A stretch of DNA of 64,000 bases, taken from Allomesorhizobium sp043769475 (GTDB taxonomy: Bacteria; Pseudomonadota; Alphaproteobacteria; Rhizobiales; Rhizobiaceae). The stretch spans positions 2,728,001 through 2,792,000 of the forward strand of contig NZ_CP171729.1 in NCBI RefSeq assembly GCF_043769475.1. The letters are read 5' to 3'. Position 1 is the first letter of the stretch. Each line of letters starts with the position of its first letter. Positions 8,142 to 15,862 of the stretch are shown piece after piece. The notes under the pieces are model-generated. The model was not told the DNA's origin. It saw only the letters and a program-made list of their open reading frames with translations, and searched no databases. The translations under genes were made by a program, and so were the position numbers.

Positions 8142-10898
8142 ATGCCAGGTTTCCCGGACGACATGCCTTTTTTCGACGAGCCGAGCGCGCCGCCCGCCCG
8201 CCCGGCGGGCGCTCACGCGCCTTCGGGCATCGCCGCGCGCGCCATGGCCGCACGCCAGGCTTCCGCCCCGGATTATCTTCAGGGCCTGAATCCGGAGCAG
8301 CGCCTTGCTGTCGAGACCACGGAAGGCCCGGTGCTGGTGCTGGCCGGCGCGGGCACAGGCAAGACCCGTGTGCTCACCACCCGCATCGCCCACATCCTCG
8401 CCACCCGCCGCGCCTTTCCCTCGCAGATCCTCGCCGTCACCTTCACCAACAAGGCCGCGCGCGAGATGAAGCAGCGCGTCGGGATGCTGGTCGGCGAGGC
8501 GGTCGAGGGCATGCCGTGGCTCGGCACCTTCCATTCCATCGGCGTCAAGATGCTGCGCCGCCACGCCGAACTTGCCGGCCTCAAATCCGGCTTCACCATC
8601 CTCGACACCGACGATGTCGTGCGCCTGATCAAGCAGCTCATCCAGGCCGAGGGGTTGGACGACAAGCGCTGGCCGGCGCGCCAGTTCGCCATGATGGTCG
8701 ACGGCTGGAAGAACAAGGGCCTCGGCCCGTCCGAAATCCCGGAGGGCGACGCCCGCTCCTTCGCCAACGGCAAGGGCCGCCAGCTTTACCAGGCCTACCA
8801 GGATCGCCTGAAGACGCTCAACGCCTGCGATTTCGGCGACCTCCTGTGCCACCCCATCCGCATCTTCCGCGCCTATCCCGATGTGCTGAAGGAATACCAC
8901 CGCCGCTTCAAATACATTCTCGTCGACGAGTACCAGGACACGAATACGGCGCAGTACATGTGGTTGCGCCTGCTCGCGCAAAGGCCGGAGCCAAGGGTAG
9001 GCGGTATCCCTCCTGAAGCCCGCACTCCGATGCAGGTTCGTGATCCCGCCTCGGGCGAAATCACTTCGCATCCGGCCGAAGGCCGCAAGCCCGACCGGGC
9101 GTCGGCCGGCCAGGCCGCCCCCGCGGAGGCCAGCGCGCGAAGCGCGCGCTCGGCCGTGAGCGAAAACAGAGTCAACATCTGCTGCGTCGGCGACGACGAC
9201 CAGTCGATCTATGGCTGGCGCGGGGCGGAGGTCGACAACATCCTGCGCTTCGACAAGGATTTTCCGGGCGCCACCATCATCCGGCTGGAGCGCAACTACC
9301 GCTCCACCGCCCATATCCTCGGCGCCGCCTCCCACCTCATCGCCCACAATGAAGGGCGGCTCGGGAAAACGCTGTTCACCGAAAAGATCGAGGCCGACGA
9401 CGCAAAAGTCCACGTCCATGCCGCCTGGGATTCGGAGGAGGAAGCACGCGCCGTCGGCGAGACCATCGAGCAGGCGCAGCGCGACAACCATAATCTGAAC
9501 GACATGGCGATCCTCGTCCGCGCCTCCTTCCAGATGCGCGAGTTCGAGGACCGCTTTGTCACCCTCGGCCTGAATTACCGCGTCATCGGCGGCCCGCGTT
9601 TTTACGAGCGCCAGGAGATCCGCGACGCGCTGGCCTATTTCCGCGTCGTCGCGCAGGGCGCCGACGACCTCGCCTTCGAGCGCATCGTCAACGTGCCCAA
9701 GCGCGGCCTGGGTGAAGCCGCCATCCGCCAGGTCCACGACACGTCTCGCGCGCTTCGCATCCCGATGCTCGAAGCGGCGGAAAAACTCGCCGAAAGCGAC
9801 GAGCTGAAGCCGAAGCCGCGCGCCGCACTGCGCGAAGTCGCCGCCAATTTCGCGCGCTGGCAGGCAGCACTCGACCACACGCCGCACACCGAGCTTGCCG
9901 AGACCATTCTGGAAGAGTCCGGCTACACCGACATGTGGAAGAACGACCGCTCGGCCGAAGCGCCGGGCCGGCTCGAGAACCTGAAGGAACTCATCCGTTC
10001 CATGGAGGAATACGAGTCGCTGCGCTCCTTCCTCGAGCATGTCGCGCTGGTCATGGACGCCGAGCAGCAGGAGAACCTCGACGCCGTCAACATCATGACG
10101 CTGCACTCGGCCAAGGGCCTCGAATTCGAGACCGTCTTTCTCCCCGGCTGGGAGGAAGGCCTGTTCCCGCACCAGCGCTCGCTCGACGAGGGCGGCCGCT
10201 CCGGCCTGGAGGAGGAGCGCCGCCTCGCTTATGTCGGCCTGACGCGCGCGAAGAAGAATTTGCACATCTGGTTCGTCTCCAACCGCCGCATCCACGGCCT
10301 CTGGCAATCGACCATCCCGTCGCGCTTCCTCGACGAACTGCCCGAAGCCCATGTCGAAGTCGACGAGGGCTCATCCTCCTATGGCGGTTACGGCTCGGCC
10401 TATGGCGGCGGCTCCTTCGCTTCCGGCCGCGGCGCCAAGGGGGCAGGACGCCAAAATCCCTATGGCGCGTCGCGCTTCGACAATCTGGGCGCGGGCGGTT
10501 CCGGCTCAGGTGCCGGCGGCAACACCGGCGCGGGCGGCGGCTCGTTCTCCAACACCTACGCCACGCCCGGCTGGCAGCGCGCGCAGCAGAACCGCACCGA
10601 AGCGACCGACCGCAACTGGGGCACGCGCTCGGGCCACGCCGTCGAGCGCATTGGCTATGGCGAGACCGACAGCGGCTACGGCGCCGGCCGCGGCTCGATC
10701 AAGGGCCGCACCATCGACGGCGAACTCGTCGCCAAGAGCGTCTCCGACACCCCCTCCCCCTTCACCGTCGGCGACCGCGTCTTCCACCAGAAATTCGGCA
10801 ACGGCAACGTGGTGGCGATCGACGGCAACAAGCTGACGATCGATTTTGATAAGGCGGGGCAGAAGAGGGTGCTGGATGGGTTTGTGCAGGGGGTGTGA
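8142..10898 (+). CDS. uvrD: UvrD/PcrA-type ATP-dependent DNA helicase with in-frame insertion
   Basis: Superfamily 1 3'-to-5' helicase for nucleotide excision and mismatch repair, 918 aa. Motifs run in order: Walker A GAGTGKT, TFTNKAA, motif II VDEYQDTN, motif III GDDDQSIYGWRGA, RNYRST, LHSAKGLEF and the VGLTRAKK end. A Gly/Ser-rich linker leads to a PcrA-type C-terminal domain (VGDRVFHQKFGNG). Between motifs II and III there is an extra stretch of about 63 residues (roughly 281-343) that is Ala/Arg/Pro/Ser-rich and absent from the family core; see the repeat entry. Start choice is weak: 8142 or 8163, neither with a clear ribosome site. It converges with the minus-strand nuclease gene 13 nt downstream. 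Confidence 0.92.
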   Translation: MPGFPDDMPFFDEPSAPPARPAGAHAPSGIAARAMAARQASAPDYLQGLNPEQRLAVETTEGPVLVLAGAGTGKTRVLTTRIAHILATRRAFPSQILAVTFTNKAAREMKQRVGMLVGEAVEGMPWLGTFHSIGVKMLRRHAELAGLKSGFTILDTDDVVRLIKQLIQAEGLDDKRWPARQFAMMVDGWKNKGLGPSEIPEGDARSFANGKGRQLYQAYQDRLKTLNACDFGDLLCHPIRIFRAYPDVLKEYHRRFKYILVDEYQDTNTAQYMWLRLLAQRPEPRVGGIPPEARTPMQVRDPASGEITSHPAEGRKPDRASAGQAAPAEASARSARSAVSENRVNICCVGDDDQSIYGWRGAEVDNILRFDKDFPGATIIRLERNYRSTAHILGAASHLIAHNEGRLGKTLFTEKIEADDAKVHVHAAWDSEEEARAVGETIEQAQRDNHNLNDMAILVRASFQMREFEDRFVTLGLNYRVIGGPRFYERQEIRDALAYFRVVAQGADDLAFERIVNVPKRGLGEAAIRQVHDTSRALRIPMLEAAEKLAESDELKPKPRAALREVAANFARWQAALDHTPHTELAETILEESGYTDMWKNDRSAEAPGRLENLKELIRSMEEYESLRSFLEHVALVMDAEQQENLDAVNIMTLHSAKGLEFETVFLPGWEEGLFPHQRSLDEGGRSGLEEERRLAYVGLTRAKKNLHIWFVSNRRIHGLWQSTIPSRFLDELPEAHVEVDEGSSSYGGYGSAYGGGSFASGRGAKGAGRQNPYGASRFDNLGAGGSGSGAGGNTGAGGGSFSNTYATPGWQRAQQNRTEATDRNWGTRSGHAVERIGYGETDSGYGAGRGSIKGRTIDGELVAKSVSDTPSPFTVGDRVFHQKFGNGNVVAIDGNKLTIDFDKAGQKRVLDGFVQGV
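8982..9170 (+). repeat. in-frame palindromic insertion element inside uvrD
   Basis: About 189 nt (63 codons) separate LLAQ from VNICCVGDDDQ, which are nearly adjacent in the UvrD family. The stretch is GC-rich, encodes a low-complexity Ala/Arg/Pro/Ser peptide, keeps the frame open and contains a perfect 8-bp stem with 3-nt loop (AGCGCGCG at 9132-9139, complement at 9143-9150). This is how coding-sequence palindromic elements of alphaproteobacteria behave (as in Rickettsia RPEs). Element identity is inference; the insertion itself is read directly against the family motifs. Confidence 0.7.
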
Positions 10899-10911
10899 GA
10901 GGCCGACGGGG

Positions 10912-11934
10912 TTAAGTCTTAGCCAGCAATTTGCTTACCGAGTAAAATGGCTCGGCCTCCAAATTCAAAGCAGTGAGCTTCTCCTTCAACAGCTTTTTGA
11001 GATCGACCTGCTCAGACAAAACAGATCGCAAATCAAACCCATCCATTAGAAATAAATTCTTACTCGGGTTCTGCTTTAGGAGCGGAACGACGTTCTCGGA
11101 CCATCCATTGACAGAGAAGAACACACCCATCGTCTGTTTTCCAGAGCGTCCGATTTGCCCGAATAGGCCATCTAGTTGCCTGATATCAGCCAACCTCTCT
11201 CTCCATCGACACTCCACAATGTAGTGCCAACCCTCCATCTCAAAAGCACCGTCGATCTGCTCACCACCGCCGTTACGGCGAAACGCTTTGACTACAGCGA
11301 ATCCAAAAACCCCAAATACCCGGTTGAATAGATCCTCCAGTAAATATCCGCGCTCATGCGGTTCTGCGTACGCAGCGACGTGGTCGAACTGCGCTAGAAG
11401 CAAGCTGCATTGTCGCGATATTTCCTCCCGCTTTTGGCGTTTCGCCTTTTCCTCATCCGCTTTTGCAGCAGCAGCGGCAACTTTAGTTATCTGACGTTCG
11501 CGCTCATCATACTCCTCGAGCGCCCCTACCAATCTCTGCGCCTTTTGAACCACAGCGCGAGCTTCAAACTCGTTCTGAGCGAGATGGAATGCGTTCCAGC
11601 CGGCGATAATCTGCACCAGGTTTTTTAGAACTGCGGTCTCTAGCCCTCTGATTCTGAGATTATCCAACATAGCGACGGCGGCCTCTCGCTTAGAGCGCCT
11701 ATCGCCCGTGGTAGCATCGCGTTCGGTGAGGTAGCGCCGAATTGCGTCAAGCGGCACACCTGCTGGAGTCAAAAGTTCGGATGCAGACGTCTTTTTAATA
11801 TGCACCAGCTTTGAAATCGCCTCGATAACGACGCGACGAACTTCAACTTCAATGCCCGAAAAGTCGATGTCTTCCAAGCGAACCTCACCAGCAATTGAAA
11901 CGATTATCTGCAGCTTTGGTGATGCTAGTATCAA
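10912..11934 (-). CDS. PD-(D/E)XK (Mrr-like) restriction endonuclease-family protein
   Basis: A 340-aa protein. Residues 1-125 are an unrecognised N-terminal region, about 135-175 a Glu/Lys/Ala-rich coiled coil, and 190-310 a Mrr-type catalytic fold: ERGYLLEDLF (Glu near 200), GGGEQIDGAF (Asp 228), YIVECRWRE (E241-C-R243 in place of the usual E/Q-x-K), then GVFFSVNGWS and LFLMDGFDL. So it is a predicted Mg-dependent nuclease, with Arg where Lys is usual. No methylase or specificity subunit is nearby. The only start in frame is a TTG at 11934, 28 nt after a 43-aa membrane ORF on the same strand, so start assignment is weak. Base composition is visibly AT-richer than neighbours, suggesting transfer. 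Confidence 0.7.
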   Translation of the reverse strand: MILASPKLQIIVSIAGEVRLEDIDFSGIEVEVRRVVIEAISKLVHIKKTSASELLTPAGVPLDAIRRYLTERDATTGDRRSKREAAVAMLDNLRIRGLETAVLKNLVQIIAGWNAFHLAQNEFEARAVVQKAQRLVGALEEYDERERQITKVAAAAAKADEEKAKRQKREEISRQCSLLLAQFDHVAAYAEPHERGYLLEDLFNRVFGVFGFAVVKAFRRNGGGEQIDGAFEMEGWHYIVECRWRERLADIRQLDGLFGQIGRSGKQTMGVFFSVNGWSENVVPLLKQNPSKNLFLMDGFDLRSVLSEQVDLKKLLKEKLTALNLEAEPFYSVSKLLAKT

Positions 11935-11962
11935 ATAACATTAATTCTTCCATCGTGCCGGC

Positions 11963-12094
11963 TCATTCAGCAGAGTCCAGTGGCCGCTTCCACCACCACT
12001 TGATAAATCGCGCAAAGCCGATGACGCCGCCTATTATGGCGATGACGCTAGCGGCGGAAGTGAGTATCTGACCAAGGTCGATAGTTAATGTCAT
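11963..12094 (-). CDS. 43-aa single-pass membrane protein upstream of the nuclease gene
   Basis: Short ORF with a strong ribosome site (AGGAG 8 nt before ATG at 12094). The product has one hydrophobic helix (about residues 9-29, ILTSAASVIAIIGGVIGFARF) followed by a basic-aromatic tail FIKWWWKRP, giving N-out/C-in or surface-associated topology. Its stop is 28 nt before the TTG start of the PD-(D/E)XK gene on the same strand, so the two are likely co-transcribed. I do not recognise a family. Small membrane proteins next to nucleases can be effectors or holin-like toxins in defence modules, but that is only an inference here. Confidence 0.55.
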   Translation of the reverse strand: MTLTIDLGQILTSAASVIAIIGGVIGFARFIKWWWKRPLDSAE

Positions 12095-12401
12095 GGGAGG
12101 GCTCCTTTAGACGCAATTCGCCATTAGCAAGAATCGTCTTAAGGAGCTTTTTGGAGAGTAGCCCTCTGCCAAGAGGGGCGCAAGCGCGACAAGCCATATT
12201 GGATCACTTGGTAGGCCACATCAGGGGATAACTTGCAAATTTTAAATGAACAAAGCAAGAACATAGCTTTTGTTGACACGGTTGATTCGTTGTGCCTTGG
12301 CCAAATACCTAAAGGTGTATGAGGGGATATGGCTGCCTGGCGCGCTGCTCAAGAGCCTTTCGGCTTCTCCAACCCGACTTTGAATTCCAGCACCACCCGC
12401 C
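12095..12401. other. AT-rich intergenic region upstream of the nuclease unit
   Basis: About 300 nt with no supported gene, and clearly lower GC than the surrounding genome. It should contain the minus-strand promoter for the small membrane protein and nuclease, but no clear -35/-10 pair was identified. A plus-strand ORF beginning at 12329 has a GAGGGG upstream but overlaps hepT in antisense. Confidence 0.45.
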
Positions 12402-12704
12402 TTAGTTCCGCGAGATCGCCATTGGCATACAGATTCCTATCTCAGCGTCCACACGGTTGTAGGCATGGCGCAAGTGATTGCCGATATCGCCGATCCGTCG
12501 CCAAGGCGTCTCCGGCGCCTTCGCCTTCAATTCTGCAGGCAGGTGCCGCGACGCCTCGCTCAGTATTTCAAGAAAGCGCTCGAATGCCGCCCGCAGAATA
12601 CGGTCTTTCTGCACGTCCGCAAATGTCTTGCCTTCAAGCAGGAGATAAATTTGATCGATGGCGTCGATGATGTCGCGCAGCCGGTAGACTGCGCGGTCCT
12701 CCAT
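12402..12704 (-). CDS. hepT: HepT-like (DUF86, HEPN) toxin of MntA/HepT system
   Basis: 100-aa all-alpha HEPN protein, the RNase toxin half of a type VII toxin-antitoxin pair. Its start codon overlaps the stop of the nucleotidyltransferase gene by 1 nt (TGATG). The C-terminal active-site region reads GNHLRHAYNRVD. The HxY that follows the catalytic His, whose Tyr is AMPylated by MntA in studied systems, is present. The Arg expected five residues before His in the RX4HXY motif is Gly here, with an Arg immediately before His instead. Length is slightly short of the usual 110-140 aa. Confidence 0.82.
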   Translation of the reverse strand: MEDRAVYRLRDIIDAIDQIYLLLEGKTFADVQKDRILRAAFERFLEILSEASRHLPAELKAKAPETPWRRIGDIGNHLRHAYNRVDAEIGICMPMAISRN

Positions 12705-13000
12705 CAGAAAACCTCGATGAGGTCATGCTTTATGGAATCGCGAAAGCCGTCGTCGAGGCTGCGGCTCATGAATGCATTCGCCCGGATCCCGGTGGCCTTC
12801 TCGACGATACGCTCGACTCCGACCAAATTGAGTATCGAGAAACGGCTCGCTGGATCGACATCGAGCAGCAGATCGAGATCGCTTCGTTCGCTATGGTCGC
12901 CCCGCGCCCGCGAACCGAACAGCGCCACATGCGTGACGCCCTCCGCCGTAAGATCAGGGCGGATGGTCATGAGCCTTTCGACAAGAGCATCTTGCTGCAT
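12704..13000 (-). CDS. mntA: MntA-like minimal nucleotidyltransferase antitoxin
   Basis: 98-aa protein with the nucleotidyltransferase signature GSRARGDHSERSDLDLLLDVD near residues 28-48 (GSx...DxD metal site). In characterised pairs MntA silences HepT by AMPylating its active-site Tyr. The order antitoxin then toxin with 1-nt overlap is the standard arrangement. The N-terminal helix (MQQDALVERLMTIRP) and the closing segment with LIEVF fit the family. The pair is in the accessory block between uvrD and DUF488. Confidence 0.85.
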   Translation of the reverse strand: MQQDALVERLMTIRPDLTAEGVTHVALFGSRARGDHSERSDLDLLLDVDPASRFSILNLVGVERIVEKATGIRANAFMSRSLDDGFRDSIKHDLIEVF

Positions 13001-13215
13001 CGCTTGAATCTAATGGATTTCGCTGCCTTTTCCAATCTGGCCTCCGCTTCGCTCTCGGCTAGTGTTAGAAATAGCAAAGAGGGGCAGTGCGTTGCGATGC
13101 GATGCGCGCATTGCAACATCCCCGCCATCTTCGTGCATCAATCCCCGTTCGGCGGAACAACACGGCTGGTCTCGTGTTGAGATGACAGCCTCGAACTCAA
13201 TCACGGAGAAGCGAC

Positions 13216-13419
13216 ATGCCGAACCCGGATCGGAACAAGAAAGGGAAAAAGGGCGGCGGCCCGCCTGAACAATCCGCCAAGGACATGAACGACCTGCGTC
13301 GGCAGGAGCAGGCGGAACGCGGCGGCACAGGCGGCCAGGACACGTTTGGCCAGGCCGGCGGCGAGAAGCTGCGCGACAAGCAGCAGCGCGGCGGCCAAGC
13401 CGACAACACGCGCCAGTAG
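13216..13419 (+). CDS. small hydrophilic Gly/Gln/Lys-rich protein
   Basis: 67-aa protein with no hydrophobic segment: basic KKGKKGG start, then Gln/Arg/Gly-rich sequence (QEQAERGGTGGQ) to the end. It has GGAG about 8 nt before ATG. The composition recalls KGG-type or other desiccation/stress proteins that are disordered, but no signature is clear. Overlapping antisense frames are hydrophobic mirror images and not credible genes. Confidence 0.5.
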   Translation: MPNPDRNKKGKKGGGPPEQSAKDMNDLRRQEQAERGGTGGQDTFGQAGGEKLRDKQQRGGQADNTRQ

Positions 13420-13520
13420 CCAGGCAGCGCCCAGCAACCGCGCCGACGCGACGACCGCAATTGGGCCACGCTCTCCGAAATGCCGGATCGCTGGCTTTTT
13501 TGTCTTCGACCGAAAGGTGA

Positions 13521-13790
13521 TCACCCCTCCACATACTTGTGCAGGATCGAATTAATCAGCGTCTGATAGGGCATCCCTTCCTCAGCCGCGCGCGCCTTCA
13601 ACCGCGCGAGGTCGCGCTCGGGAACAGAGATCGAAATCCGCTGCCGCTTGCCATCCAGCGCACCCTTGGCCGCCTCGCGCCAAAACGCCCTGCGGGCCTC
13701 GACGTCGCCAACCGAAACCCACTCGCCGCGCTCGGTGCTCTCGATCAGGTCACGTTCTTCCGCCGCTGTCATCTTTCCTGCATCAGCCAT
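13521..13790 (-). CDS. BrnA/CopG-like antitoxin
   Basis: 89-aa predicted antitoxin. The C-terminal part, KRQRISISVPERDLARLKARAA followed by YQTLINSILHKY, is a ribbon-helix-helix DNA-binding domain; the N-terminal acidic helical part would bind the toxin. The gene starts one base after the toxin stop, with its GGAGG lying inside the toxin's last codons, so translation is coupled. Such antitoxins usually repress their own promoter. Family-level call; the exact BrnA subfamily is uncertain. Confidence 0.78.
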   Translation of the reverse strand: MADAGKMTAAEERDLIESTERGEWVSVGDVEARRAFWREAAKGALDGKRQRISISVPERDLARLKARAAEEGMPYQTLINSILHKYVEG

Positions 13791-13791
13791 G

Positions 13792-14067
13792 TCAGCCTCC
13801 TAGGTATTCTTTAGTTGCCTTGCGGCTTGGAAACATAGTTTTGAGGAAAACCGTTTCGCCGTCACTCACGAAGGGCACCACCCAGGCATAACCCTCGATT
13901 TCGACGACGAGTTGCCGCTGATGACGGTATCGGTTCGTATTCGGATGCACGCGCTCGTCCAGAAGCGCGCCTTCCGAAAGCGCAACGAGAATGCGTTCGA
14001 ATCCAAAACCGTGTCGCGCCTTCAATTCGGCGTTCTTCTCTATGTTCCAGTCGATCGCCGGCTCCAT
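13792..14067 (-). CDS. BrnT-like toxin
   Basis: 91-aa protein beginning DWNIEKNAELKARHGFGFERI, the characteristic N-terminal D/E-W-x-x-x-KN-x...HG-x-x-F pattern of BrnT-type RelE-fold RNase toxins, and ending FLKTMFPSRKATKEYL, which corresponds to the conserved R-S-A-R-like end. Toxin-first order with the RHH antitoxin downstream matches brnTA. Immediately upstream is AT-rich DNA around 14070-14100 that probably holds the autoregulated promoter. Confidence 0.75.
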   Translation of the reverse strand: MEPAIDWNIEKNAELKARHGFGFERILVALSEGALLDERVHPNTNRYRHQRQLVVEIEGYAWVVPFVSDGETVFLKTMFPSRKATKEYLGG

Positions 14068-14116
14068 AGCTCAATATATATTTAATACATATCAAAACGC
14101 AAATGCTTGCTGGCGC

Positions 14117-14467
14117 CTACCCCTCCAGCATCTCCCGGATCACCACCGCCTGGTTGTGCGACTCGTCCCTTGCCGAATAGACCAGCGTCAGCCGGCCGTT
14201 CGCCGCATGGGTGCGCAGTTCGTCGAGCAACTCGCGTTTTGCCGCGAGTTCATCGCGGTAGCGCTTACGGAACTCGTCCCACCGCGCGGGATCGTGGCCG
14301 AACCATTTGCGCAGGTCCGTCGAAGGCCCGATCTCCTTCATCCACAGATCAACCGCAGCCTTCTCCTTGCTTACTCCGCGCGGCCAGACCCGGTCGACCA
14401 GCACGCGAAACCCGGCGGATTTCGCCGGAGCGTCATAGACGCGCTTGATCGCAATCCCCATACTCAT
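14117..14467 (-). CDS. DUF488 family protein
   Basis: 116-aa DUF488 protein. Family hallmarks are visible: IKRVYDAP at the start, VLVDRVWPRGVSKEKA, the WFGHDPARWDEFRKRY block and TLVYSARDESHNQAVVL-like end. Biochemical role is unknown; the family is widespread and often close to stress genes. The ATG at 14467 is 3 codons before the conserved MGIAIKRV; the second Met (14461) is also possible. Confidence 0.88.
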   Translation of the reverse strand: MSMGIAIKRVYDAPAKSAGFRVLVDRVWPRGVSKEKAAVDLWMKEIGPSTDLRKWFGHDPARWDEFRKRYRDELAAKRELLDELRTHAANGRLTLVYSARDESHNQAVVIREMLEG

Positions 14468-14990
14468 GCCAGTCTGCCTCCCTTCCCCGACCGCAAATGT
14501 GGATAGAATCCCTGTCCCTTCCGGCCCGATCGAAGAAATACGCCTTTTAGATCAGGAGGATAGAAGATTTTTGAAGAAATCTGGAGCGGCGTTTTGTTCA
14601 CACATCCTGCCCCACCCGCATAATCCGTGGCATCGCCCTTGCGGGAACCGGTTCCGGACCGGGGATCGGTAGGGCGGCGGTGACCTCTCCCCGTGGATTC
14701 GGTTCCCACGGGCCTGAGGGCGTCCGACGGGCCGGCATTCCGAGCGAAGCGTCAACGCTTCGTGAACGGAAGGCGGATCATCCGCGCGTCATTGTCCATG
14801 GAAAGAACATGGAGCGGGGCGCGTGACCGGTCGACCGGGGCGACAGACACCGGCGGGGCGCGGAAGCTGCGCCACGTATTCAGTTTCGGTAGGCAAGGCC
14901 ATGCGCCCCGCTTCCCGACCCCGAGCCTGTCGAAGGGCTCCCTCAATGGCCAGACGCGAGAGCGGGCGTGGCGACGGAGAGGTGCGCCTC
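14468..14990. other. gene-poor intergenic region
   Basis: About 520 nt with no supportable gene. It holds one 8-bp hairpin (CGAAGCGT at 14745-14752 and complement at 14755-14762) and leads into the long inverted repeat. Open frames here show no coding pattern. Confidence 0.5.
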
Positions 14991-15182
14991 TCCCTTCTCC
15001 CCTTGTGGGAGAAGGTGCCTGACCGAAGTGAAGGCGGATGAGGGGTGTTGGAAGAAATGAGACGGAGAACCAGGTTCTTACAAATGTCGAAGCGTGGACA
15101 ATCCTCGACGTGGCGCTCCGTCCAGCAGCCCTCATCCGACCTCGCTCCGCTCGGCCACCTTCTCCCACAAGGGGAGAAGGGA
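14991..15182. repeat. 54-bp inverted repeat pair (rhizobial intergenic repeat)
   Basis: Left arm 14991-15044 and right arm 15129-15182 are inverted copies. The first 27 nt (TCCCTTCTCCCCTTGTGGGA onward) and the last 9 nt (GGATGAGGG) match exactly, while the middle 18 nt differ. Each arm holds its own small palindrome CTTCTCCC/GGGGAGAAG. An 84-nt spacer separates them. Elements with these sequences are typical intergenic repeats in Mesorhizobium-type genomes; that identification is from memory. Confidence 0.8.
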
Positions 15183-15224
15183 GAAACGTCGGGGGCCGGT
15201 TCGTTCGTCCCGCCGGGCCCGCCC

Positions 15225-15689
15225 CTACTGCACGTACACCGTCACCGCGCCGTCGGCCTCGATCTTGGCCGCGACCACGCTCGACGTCTGGACCTGCTGC
15301 TTGTCGAGCTCGGTCTTCAGCGCCGGATTGGCCTCGATGGCGCTGCGCAGCTTCGTCACGTCCGCCTGCTTCTCATTGACCGTCGTCTGCAACTGGGTCG
15401 CGCTGCCGCCCAGTTCGCTGATCTTCACCACCTTCACCTCGCCCACGGCGGTGATGGTGCCGATCTGCATCGCGCTATCGGCGCTGTCGGCGATGGCGGC
15501 GGTCACGTCGGCGATGGTGGGCTTGGCCTCGATGACCTCCGCCGTGCCGGTATCCGGCGAAATGCCGCCCGTCGCGGCGTCGCTTTCGTCGGCCGGCGGC
15601 GGCTTCGTCGTGTCCTGGGCGAACGACGGAGCGGCGAAGCTCGCGGCGGCGATCAGGGACACGACGGCAAGGCTGATGATGCGCTTCAT
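15225..15689 (-). CDS. hypothetical secreted protein
   Basis: 154-aa protein with a clear Sec signal peptide (MKRIISLAVVSLIAAASFAAPSFAQ, cleavage after AFA-Q), an acidic/Pro-rich stretch to about residue 50, then a helical region with KQADVTKLRSAIEANPALKTELDKQ and a C-terminal strand pair VVAAKIEADGAVTVYV. I do not recognise a family. Similar small periplasmic proteins occur in rhizobia without assigned function. It is monocistronic on the minus strand, divergent from the SDR gene. Confidence 0.75.
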   Translation of the reverse strand: MKRIISLAVVSLIAAASFAAPSFAQDTTKPPPADESDAATGGISPDTGTAEVIEAKPTIADVTAAIADSADSAMQIGTITAVGEVKVVKISELGGSATQLQTTVNEKQADVTKLRSAIEANPALKTELDKQQVQTSSVVAAKIEADGAVTVYVQ

Positions 15690-15862
15690 GGCGATTTCCT
15701 TCGCTTGGTCTATCCCTTACCCTCGGAAAAACCGGCGCACGCCCGGATGGTTCCGGATCGAAAGCGGGATGTGGCTCCGGAAGCGCAAAACCGAGATTGT
15801 CTTTTGAAGAAAGGGCGGCGCTCGGCTAGTGTGCCCGCTGGTCGCATTCCCGGAGCCTGTCC

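Noticed and set aside
8142..10898. LexA (SOS) box for uvrD, recN or ligA
   Set aside because: No GTTC-N7-GTTC-type site was found in the upstream regions read.
12329..12670. 113-codon plus-strand ORF with GAGGGG before its ATG
   Set aside because: Most of it is antisense to hepT and its peptide has no structure or composition of a real protein.
13201..13524. 107-codon hydrophobic minus-strand ORF
   Set aside because: Its hydrophobicity is the mirror of the hydrophilic plus-strand ORF at 13216-13419; no ribosome site.
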